Positions 50,436 to 55,830 of a stretch of DNA of 55,830 nt are shown here, piece after piece (the first letter of the stretch is position 1; the number at the start of each line of letters is the position of its first letter). Location: contig JAEWCZ010000046.1 in the NCBI GenBank assembly GCA_023390335.1, positions 1-55,830 on the forward strand, in the 5' to 3' direction. The DNA is from Bacillota bacterium (GTDB taxonomy: Bacteria > Bacillota > Clostridia > Acetivibrionales > DSM-1351). Below the pieces are notes generated by a model. The model saw nothing but the letters and a program-made list of their open reading frames with translations, made no database searches and had not been told where the DNA came from. A program made the translations under genes and the position numbers.

Positions 50436-51563
50436 ATGAAAAAACGGTTAACTCTGATAATGGTTATATTGTACATATTTTCATGTGTAGTTATGCCTGC
50501 TGGCGCAACCACCTTGGATAAAGCTAAACAGCAGCAGAAAAATGTTAAAGGTGAGCTTAGCCAAATAGTCGGTCAAAAGAAGGCCTTGTCAAATCAGATT
50601 GAACAGGGAAAAGAAGACAAGGAAAACCTGGATTCTCAGGCTCAGAATGTTCAGAACAGTTTAGACAAGAAGGCAGTGGAGATTTCTGATGTAAAGTCGG
50701 ATATAGAACGTATAGCAAAAGAGATTGAACAGATAGATAAGGATTATAAAGCGAAAACAGAGCTTTTTAAGACAAGAATGAGAATTATGTATCAGAATAT
50801 GAATCAATCTCCCTTTGAAGTTTTTGTAGAATCAAAGAGCCTTAGTGAGTTTTTTTCCAGATTGGAGATAATTTCACTGGTAAAGGAAAATGACAGCAAG
50901 CTTATACAGGAAATTATTACAGGCAGAGAAAGTACTGAACTTCAAAAGCAGGATAAGCTGAGAGAACTTCAGGCCAAAAATGCACAGTTAAAAACTTTGA
51001 CTAATAAGGTTTCCGATATAAAAAGCACAAGTATAAAGGTTCAATCTGAAATCGAGGCATCAAAATCAAAATTGAAAGACCTTGAAAAAAAAGAAGATGA
51101 AATGATAGCCTTATCTAAGCAACTGGCAAAAAAGATAACCCAACTTAGTAGTACTACTGCGAAATATGCGGGAGGAGTACTATCCTGGCCAACACCCGGG
51201 TATACCAGAATATCATCTCCATTTGGATATAGAATACATCCTATTTATAAAGTCAGAAAATTCCATACAGGTATAGATATTGATGCTCCTTCGGGTGCAA
51301 CAATTGTTGCTGCCAATAGTGGAAGGGTAATTATGGCAGGATGGAATGGCGGGTACGGTAATTGCGTCATAATAGACCATGGCGGCGGACTAGCAACACT
51401 CTATGCCCACCAGAGCAAGATACTGGTAAGAGAGGGAGATTATCTAAAAAAAGGTGATACCGTAGGAAAGGTTGGAAGTACGGGCTTGTCTACCGGTCCT
51501 CATTTGCATTATGAAGTCAGAAAAAGCGGAAATACAACAAACCCGCTTGATTACTATAAATAA
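50436..51563 (+). CDS. EnvC/PcsB-like M23 peptidase with coiled coil
   Basis: Secreted LytM-type protein likely engaged by FtsEX. 375 residues: signal peptide (about 1-25), long coiled coil (about 28-240), then an M23 domain (about 255-375). Zn residues appear intact: RIHPIYKVRKFHTGIDIDAP (His/Asp) and HLHYEVR (His-x-His), with the HQSKILVREGDYLKKGD loop. Unlike E. coli EnvC it may therefore be an active endopeptidase rather than only an activator. The ATG at 50436 follows GGGGGG by 5 bases. Its position right after ftsX supports the functional link. Confidence 0.9.
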   Translation: MKKRLTLIMVILYIFSCVVMPAGATTLDKAKQQQKNVKGELSQIVGQKKALSNQIEQGKEDKENLDSQAQNVQNSLDKKAVEISDVKSDIERIAKEIEQIDKDYKAKTELFKTRMRIMYQNMNQSPFEVFVESKSLSEFFSRLEIISLVKENDSKLIQEIITGRESTELQKQDKLRELQAKNAQLKTLTNKVSDIKSTSIKVQSEIEASKSKLKDLEKKEDEMIALSKQLAKKITQLSSTTAKYAGGVLSWPTPGYTRISSPFGYRIHPIYKVRKFHTGIDIDAPSGATIVAANSGRVIMAGWNGGYGNCVIIDHGGGLATLYAHQSKILVREGDYLKKGDTVGKVGSTGLSTGPHLHYEVRKSGNTTNPLDYYK

Positions 51564-51578
51564 AATATATATTCAGAC

Positions 51579-51606
51579 AAACCCGCATATTATAAATGCG
51601 GGTTTA
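51579..51606 (+). terminator. Terminator after the M23 gene
   Basis: AAACCCGCAT, loop, ATGCGGGTTT, then AATATTATATTTTT. It separates the ftsEX-M23 genes from ctpA, though read-through is possible since the T-run is broken. Confidence 0.6.
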
Positions 51607-51703
51607 ATATTATATTTTTAGACATATCTATTATTGTATACTTAAAAGTCGGAAATCATGGAAGAATATTACTAAGAAAAAAATCAAACAAGAGGTGTTC
51701 TTA

Positions 51704-52939
51704 ATGCTGAATATGAAAGACCAAGAAACAAAACGTTTGTTTTCAGTCATAACAATGACAGCAATAGTGTGTTTTACAATATCAATTCTAGTGTATGGCG
51801 GTTTAATGTATTTTAACGGAAGCTACTCCCTTACTTTTAATAAAAAAAGTGTAGACAGAAGCACAATACTTAAATTTAACGAAGCAAGGAGCATACTTCA
51901 GAAAGCCTACTATGAAAATGTAGATACCAACAAGCTTGTTGAAGGTGCAATAAGCGGTATGGCAGACTCTCTGAAGGATCCTTATACTGTGTATTACAAT
52001 AAGGAACAAATGAAATGGTTTACAGGCCTTCAGAATAACACGGAAAATGAATATGTGGGTGTTGGATTACCTATAGTACTGGATAAAAACGGGGTAGTGA
52101 CAGTGTTGGAGCCATATGACAATTCTCCTGCTAAAGCAGCAGGAATAAAGCAAGGCGACAAGATACTTAAAATTGACGGAAAAGACATTACCGGGATTAA
52201 GGATGAAACACTGATAGCCAGTATGATAAAAGGGCCGGAAAACACGGAAATAGTACTTACTATTCTAAGAGAATCTGAAAGTAGCACTAAAGATTTTCGT
52301 GTGATGCGAAAAAAGATTAAGGCTTTGGTAAATATACGAAGTGAAATGTTGGATGGCAATATTGCGTATATAAAGCTTAAAATGTTTGATAAAAATATAA
52401 GTAAAAATTTCATAAGCCAGTTAAACACCTTGGTTAAGCAGGGAGCTAAAGGATTAATAATAGACGTCAGAGATAACCCGGGAGGGTTATATGACGAAGT
52501 AGTATCACTGGCAGACCGACTTTTGCCTAAGGGGACTATAGTATTCACAAAGGACAAAAACGGCAAAAAACATGTTCAGCCATCTGATGCAAATGAATTA
52601 AAAATGCCTATAGCAGTACTTACAAACGGTAATAGTGCAAGCGCCTCAGAAATTCTTGCCGGGGCTCTCAAGGACTTTAAAAAGGGAACACTAATAGGAA
52701 CAAAAACCTTTGGAAAGGGGCTTGTTCAAACGACATACTCCTTTAAGGACGGCACTGGCTTAAAGGTAACGATAGCAAGATATTATACGCCATCAGGTGT
52801 TTGTATTCAGGGACAGGGTATTAAGCCGGATATAGAAGTAAAAATTTCTGACAAGTACAAAGATACTGATATTGCTGCAATTCCAAGGGAAGATGACTTG
52901 CAGCTTCAGAAAGCCATTGAAGTAGTTAGTCAAAAATAA
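51704..52939 (+). CDS. ctpA: Carboxy-terminal processing protease CtpA (S41, PDZ)
   Basis: Membrane-anchored serine protease, 411 residues. One N-terminal helix (about 15-38), a PDZ domain (about 105-195, VGLPIVLDKNGVVTVLEPYDNSPA) and the S41 catalytic domain: Ser in NGNSASASEIL and Lys in TKTFGKGLVQT. It cleaves C-termini of extracytoplasmic proteins, and in related bacteria it controls wall hydrolases. The ATG at 51704 follows AGAGGTG by about 7 bases. A terminator separates it from ftsEX-M23, but they are neighbours in many clostridia. Confidence 0.94.
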   Translation: MLNMKDQETKRLFSVITMTAIVCFTISILVYGGLMYFNGSYSLTFNKKSVDRSTILKFNEARSILQKAYYENVDTNKLVEGAISGMADSLKDPYTVYYNKEQMKWFTGLQNNTENEYVGVGLPIVLDKNGVVTVLEPYDNSPAKAAGIKQGDKILKIDGKDITGIKDETLIASMIKGPENTEIVLTILRESESSTKDFRVMRKKIKALVNIRSEMLDGNIAYIKLKMFDKNISKNFISQLNTLVKQGAKGLIIDVRDNPGGLYDEVVSLADRLLPKGTIVFTKDKNGKKHVQPSDANELKMPIAVLTNGNSASASEILAGALKDFKKGTLIGTKTFGKGLVQTTYSFKDGTGLKVTIARYYTPSGVCIQGQGIKPDIEVKISDKYKDTDIAAIPREDDLQLQKAIEVVSQK

Positions 52940-53001
52940 TCTAGGGTTAGGTATAAATATCGATTATTATCCACATAATACCAGTAGGAGGTGCTGATAA
53001 A

Positions 53002-53169
53002 GTGGATAATAATGAAAAATTAAAGTACGAAATTGCTCGGGAACTGGGTTTAATAGAAAAGGTTATGAAAAACGGCTGGAAAAGCCTTACTCCAAAGGAA
53101 ACAGGACGCATTGGAGGATTGGTGACAAAAAGAAAAAGGATGCAAGTTCAGGAGAGTCAGCAGATATAA
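53002..53169 (+). CDS. Alpha/beta-type small acid-soluble spore protein
   Basis: A 55-residue protein, below the usual 60-70. LKYEIARELGL, with the EIA germination-protease site, and LTPKETGRIGGLVTKRKR are the two DNA-binding helix motifs of alpha/beta SASPs, closest to the SspF-like short forms. It binds and protects spore DNA. The start is GTG at 53002 with AGGAGGTG 9 bases upstream. It sits just after ctpA without an obvious terminator between them; expression in the forespore is expected from the family, but no sigma-G promoter was identified. Confidence 0.85.
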   Translation: MDNNEKLKYEIARELGLIEKVMKNGWKSLTPKETGRIGGLVTKRKRMQVQESQQI

Positions 53170-53236
53170 TTTGCTGGCTTTCTTGTACATGTGAAGGATA
53201 ATATGGTACTATTTCAATAATAAAAATTAGAAGGAT

Positions 53237-53980
53237 GTGTCTATTATTTATAACAATTTTGCATATGTTTACGATAAATTGACCCTTGATATTGATTATA
53301 AAAAGTGGGCGGATTATGTTGAAAGCTTATTTAAAAAACACAATCTGAATGCTTCTATGATACTGGAGCTTGGTTGTGGTACGGGCAGCTTTGGGGTTGA
53401 AATGGCCCGCAGGGGATACGAAATGATATGTCTGGACTTATCCTCAGACATGCTGGATTGTGCGGCTGAAAAGGCCCAAAAAGAGGGTTTGGATATACTT
53501 TTTTTAAATCAGAACATGAGTAGCTTTGAGCTCTACGGAACAGTGGATGCAATCGTATGTCTTTTAGACAGCTTTAACTATCTGACCAATACCGTGCAAA
53601 TAAATAAAATGTTCAAGTTGGTTAAAAATTATCTCAATCCCGGAGGATTATTTATTTTTGATGTTAATACCAGGTACAAATTTGAAAATATAATTGCTGA
53701 TAATCTTTTCTATGAAATAAACGATGATGTTACATATATATGGGAGAACGATTACAACCCAAAAACAAGGAAGGCAAGATTTGATTTAACCTTCTTTGTT
53801 AAAAACGATGGGGTATATGAAAGGTTTGACGAAACACATTATGAAAAATCCTACTCTGATAGTGAGATTATGGATTTTATTAAAAATTCCGGTATGGAGT
53901 TTGTGTCCCAATATGGGGAATTAACATTGAGAAAACCATCACCAACTAGTCAAAGAAATTTTTATGTTTGCAGGAAATAA
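53237..53980 (+). CDS. Class I SAM-dependent methyltransferase
   Basis: 247 residues. Rossmann motif I is ILELGCGTGSFGVEMARRG, with SSDMLDCAAEKAQ, DAIVCLLDSFNYL and LNPGGLFIFDVNTRYKFE following. YNNFAYVYDKLTLDIDYKKWADYV at the N-terminus marks a widespread uncharacterised small-molecule methyltransferase group in clostridia. The start is uncertain: GTG at 53237 lies directly behind AAGGAT, which is close. Substrate unknown. It stands alone. Confidence 0.85.
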   Translation: MSIIYNNFAYVYDKLTLDIDYKKWADYVESLFKKHNLNASMILELGCGTGSFGVEMARRGYEMICLDLSSDMLDCAAEKAQKEGLDILFLNQNMSSFELYGTVDAIVCLLDSFNYLTNTVQINKMFKLVKNYLNPGGLFIFDVNTRYKFENIIADNLFYEINDDVTYIWENDYNPKTRKARFDLTFFVKNDGVYERFDETHYEKSYSDSEIMDFIKNSGMEFVSQYGELTLRKPSPTSQRNFYVCRK

Positions 53981-54138
53981 AATGGTAACATAATTCGCTT
54001 TGGAATTTATGTTCTCAAGTTGAAAGACATTCCAGAGCAGATGAAGAATAAATGCTGATAATGGTGAAAAAATAAGCTTGAATCAATTTCATCGGGTGAA
54101 TAGATTTATAAATGGCATATATTAAAGTTAAATATAAT

Positions 54139-54167
54139 TTGACAGTTCAGGTCTTATGTGTTAAACT
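54139..54167 (+). promoter_or_regulatory. Promoter of the cold-shock gene
   Basis: TTGACA (54139-54144), 17 bp, TAAACT (54162-54167). The transcript would have a leader of about 65 bases with a GACG/CGTC hairpin near 54190-54203, reminiscent of thermosensitive csp leaders. The region 53981-54138 shows nothing else. Confidence 0.65.
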
Positions 54168-54237
54168 TCTATATGTTATCAAAAAGTGGCGACGCTGTTC
54201 GTCACACAGTTTAGTTATATTCAGGAGGAATTTAATA

Positions 54238-54438
54238 ATGGAAAAAGGTAGAGTTAAGTGGTTCAACGCTGAAAAAGGATTTGGATTTATCGAAAGAGAT
54301 GGCGGAAATGACGTATTTGTTCATTTTTCAGCAATCACTATGGATGGATACAAAACACTTGAGGAAGGCTCAGAAGTAGTATTTGACGTTGTTGAAGGAG
54401 CTAAGGGTCCTCAGGCTGCAAACGTTCAGAGAGCATAA
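54238..54438 (+). CDS. Cold-shock protein (CspA family)
   Basis: Single-strand nucleic-acid chaperone, 66 residues, one OB fold. RNP motifs are KWFNAEKGFGFIE (RNP1) and NDVFVHFSAI (RNP2). The ATG at 54238 follows AGGAGGAA by about 8 bases; a longer frame upstream carries no ribosome site and spans the promoter. Its own promoter and terminator make it a monocistronic gene. Confidence 0.97.
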   Translation: MEKGRVKWFNAEKGFGFIERDGGNDVFVHFSAITMDGYKTLEEGSEVVFDVVEGAKGPQAANVQRA

Positions 54439-54473
54439 TTATTGCTTTAACTATATACTGAAGTAGCCATTAC

Positions 54474-54502
54474 GCCCCGATATTTTACGATATCGGGGCT
54501 TT
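54474..54502 (+). terminator. Terminator after the cold-shock gene
   Basis: GCCCCGATAT, loop TTTACG, ATATCGGGGC, then TTTC. A 10-bp perfect stem with a short T-run. Confidence 0.8.
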
Positions 54503-54554
54503 CAATATATATGGGGGTTTTATAAGTTTACTTATTTAAAAAATATTATGGATA

Positions 54555-54574
54555 CTGTAACTAAGTAGCTACAG
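54555..54574 (+). promoter_or_regulatory. Dyad upstream of hslO
   Basis: CTGTAACTA-AG-TAGCTACAG, arms matching at 8 of 9 positions, 15 bases before the hslO start. It overlaps the likely -10/+1 region (TTTACT at 54527, GATACT at 54551). Could be an operator or a leader hairpin; it is not a CtsR box. Confidence 0.4.
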
Positions 54575-54588
54575 AGTACGGAGGATAT

Positions 54589-55464
54589 ATGAGTGATTAT
54601 ATAGTAAGGGTAACCGCCGCTCAGGGAACGGTGAGAGCTTTTGCAGCCATGACTACTGAAATGGTTGGACAGGCTTCTGAAATTCATGGATTGTCTCCAA
54701 TAGCAACGGCTGCTTTAGGACGAACGTTGACAGCAGCGGGTATGATGTCTCGGATGCTTAAAGGAGAAAAAGATAAGCTTACCATACAGATAAAAGGGGA
54801 TGGACCACTGGGAGGGATTGTTGTAGCGTCTGACTCTAAGGCCAATGTAAGAGGTTATGTATATAACCCAAATGTGGATCTTCCTCTGAATGAGCGGGGT
54901 AAGCTTGATATACGTACTGCTATGGGCGAAGGTTATATTAACGTTATAAAGGATATGGGCCTAAAAGAACCTTATGTGGGCCTTTCACAGCTTGTTTCAG
55001 GAGAAATAGCTGATGACCTGACATATTACTTTGCTACGTCGGAGCAAGTACCTTCTACGGTGGCATTAGGCGTTTTAATAAATTCTACGGGAGTAACGAG
55101 TGCTGGAGGATTTATAATACAGATGATGCCGGGAGCAGAGGAAGAAACGGTTGCAAGCCTGGAAAAACGTCTTATAGGCTTTCCTCCTATTTCAAAACTC
55201 ATATCGGAAGGAAAAACCCCTGAGGAAATTTTAAATATGCTGTTGGAAGGAATGGAACCCAAGATAGTAGAAACAGTTCCTTGCAATTTCAAGTGCAATT
55301 GTTCAAGAGAAAGAATGGAGAGAAATCTAATAAGTATCGGTAAAAATGATTTACTTGAGATACTTGAAGATGGCAAAGGTGCTGAGCTGCAATGCCATTT
55401 TTGCAATACAAAGTACAACTTTTCTCACCAGGACATTGAGAATATTATAAAGGAAAATGTTTAA
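54589..55464 (+). CDS. hslO: Redox-regulated chaperone Hsp33
   Basis: Holdase activated by oxidation and unfolding, cytoplasm. 291 residues: N-terminal domain (1-180) with YIVRVTAAQGTVRAFAA and IKGDGPLGGIVVASD; C-terminal zinc domain with CNCSRERMERN and CHFCNTKYNF giving the four Cys. GGAGG lies 7 bases before the ATG. A weak hairpin (AAAGCTT/AAGCTTT, 55478-55499) follows the stop. Confidence 0.96.
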   Translation: MSDYIVRVTAAQGTVRAFAAMTTEMVGQASEIHGLSPIATAALGRTLTAAGMMSRMLKGEKDKLTIQIKGDGPLGGIVVASDSKANVRGYVYNPNVDLPLNERGKLDIRTAMGEGYINVIKDMGLKEPYVGLSQLVSGEIADDLTYYFATSEQVPSTVALGVLINSTGVTSAGGFIIQMMPGAEEETVASLEKRLIGFPPISKLISEGKTPEEILNMLLEGMEPKIVETVPCNFKCNCSRERMERNLISIGKNDLLEILEDGKGAELQCHFCNTKYNFSHQDIENIIKENV

Positions 55465-55555
55465 TGATAAAGTTAATAAAAGCTTGATATTTTAAGCTTT
55501 ATAGAGTATTTTGAAGTCTATTTAAAATATTTTAAAAAAAAAGACAAAAAACTTG

Positions 55556-55584
55556 TTGACTTTAGTAGGTAAGCAATGTATACT
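55556..55584 (+). promoter_or_regulatory. tRNA operon promoter
   Basis: TTGACT (55556-55561), 17 bp, TATACT (55579-55584), 29 bases before the first tRNA. Strong sigma-A match. Confidence 0.85.
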
Positions 55585-55612
55585 ATCAATTGTCGCTCAC
55601 GGAAATAACCTT

Positions 55613-55688
55613 GGGAGCTTAGCTCAGCTGGGAGAGCATCTGCCTTACAAGCAGAGGGTCATAGGTTCGAGCCCTATAGTTCCCACCA
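55613..55688 (+). tRNA. tRNA-Val (anticodon TAC)
   Basis: 76 bases including an encoded CCA. Acceptor GGGAGCT pairs with AGTTCCC; D-arm AGCTCAGCTGGGAGAGC; anticodon stem TCTGC/GCAGA with loop CTTACAA (anticodon TAC); T-arm ATAGGTTCGAGCCCTAT. Confidence 0.97.
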
Positions 55689-55710
55689 TTTTCCGTGAGA
55701 GATACAAATT

Positions 55711-55787
55711 GGCCCGGTAGTTCAGTTGGTTAGAATGCCAGCCTGTCACGCTGGAGGTCGACGGTTCGAGCCCGTTCCGGGTCGCCA
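55711..55787 (+). tRNA. tRNA-Asp (anticodon GTC)
   Basis: 77 bases with encoded CCA. Acceptor GGCCCGG pairs with CCGGGTC; anticodon loop CTGTCAC gives GTC; T-loop GGTTCGAGCC is intact. It follows tRNA-Val after 22 bases, same transcript. Confidence 0.97.
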
Positions 55788-55791
55788 ATTT

Positions 55792-55830
55792 GCCCAGATA
55801 GCTCAGTCGGTAGAGCAGGGGACTGAAAAT
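55792..55830 (+). tRNA. tRNA-Phe (anticodon GAA), cut by window edge
   Basis: The first 39 bases: GCCCAGA acceptor strand, D-arm GCTCAGTCGGTAGAGC, and anticodon stem GGGGA followed by CTGAAAA, giving GAA. It starts 4 bases after tRNA-Asp. Confidence 0.9.

Noticed and set aside
54112..54237. N-terminal extension of the cold-shock protein
   Set aside because: A TTGACA/TAAACT promoter lies within it and AGGAGG directs translation to the ATG at 54238.
1..55830. Mobile elements, prophage or CRISPR arrays
   Set aside because: I found no transposase, integrase or phage genes and no regularly spaced repeats with unique spacers; the 21-bp repeats are too few and too close for CRISPR.

Overview
The window looks like a chromosomal segment of a low-GC, spore-forming, anaerobic, plant-fibre-degrading Clostridium, most likely of the Ruminiclostridium (C. 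cellulolyticum / C. papyrosolvens) type. This is inferred from gene content: a secreted GH11 xylanase, sporulation genes (SpoVB-like flippase, CwlD-like amidase, SPOCS protein, an alpha/beta SASP), an anaerobic CO dehydrogenase, a stand-alone MsmK-type sugar-import ATPase, strong AGGAGG ribosome sites, and AT-rich intergenic DNA. I saw no prophage, CRISPR array or intact insertion sequence.

Layout. 1-4.0 kb: a truncated GH11 xylanase, an AT-rich gap with 21-bp phased repeats, and an SGNH/MBOAT O-acylation pair (all minus strand). 4.1-12.9 kb: DusB, CwlD-like amidase, NlpC/P60 hydrolase, SpoVB-like flippase, Hsp20 under two CtsR boxes, NudC, a GT39-like membrane glycosyltransferase and a secreted protein of unknown function. 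13.0-15.1 kb: a PadR regulator overlapping a divergent SEDS (FtsW/RodA-like) protein, followed by a foldback element of about 210 bp with its own terminator, which I read as a candidate structured RNA. 15.1-20.2 kb: a minus-strand surface-polysaccharide cluster (nucleotide-sugar dehydrogenase, GT4, DUF4330 protein, unknown membrane protein, O-antigen ligase). 20.4-25.3 kb: coiled-coil protein, Nnr, alanine racemase, the EndoAI/EndoA (MazEF) toxin-antitoxin pair and a membrane-anchored protein. 25.4-32.5 kb: a membrane-anchored FAD oxidoreductase with an SLH-like tail, a WecG/TagA glycosyltransferase, a polar amino-acid ABC importer, a YitT-family protein and a cupin.

32.5-36.0 kb: a divergent CooS CO dehydrogenase, apparently cotranscribed with the cupin, then a SPOCS protein and a GNAT acetyltransferase. 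36.0-44.9 kb: arginine biosynthesis in two minus-strand units, argC-argB and argD-carA-carB-argF. Each has a near-identical promoter with an ARG box between -35 and -10; argJ is absent. 45.0-53.2 kb: MsmK ATPase, MFS transporter, CdaR/PucR-type regulator, then FtsE-FtsX, an EnvC-like M23 protein and a CtpA protease (a cell-wall hydrolase activation module), and a small spore protein. 53.2-55.8 kb: methyltransferase, cold-shock protein, Hsp33, and a tRNA operon (Val, Asp, partial Phe) running off the right edge.

Many genes concern the envelope: wall hydrolases, lipid-linked sugar export and polymerisation, O-acylation and division-linked hydrolysis. The least explained parts are the foldback RNA candidate at 14.84-15.10 kb, the divergent SEDS protein beside it, the unusual CooS, and the phased repeats upstream of the xylanase. 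Several start codons were moved from the longest reading frame to the codon that a Shine-Dalgarno sequence supports; these are noted in each entry.
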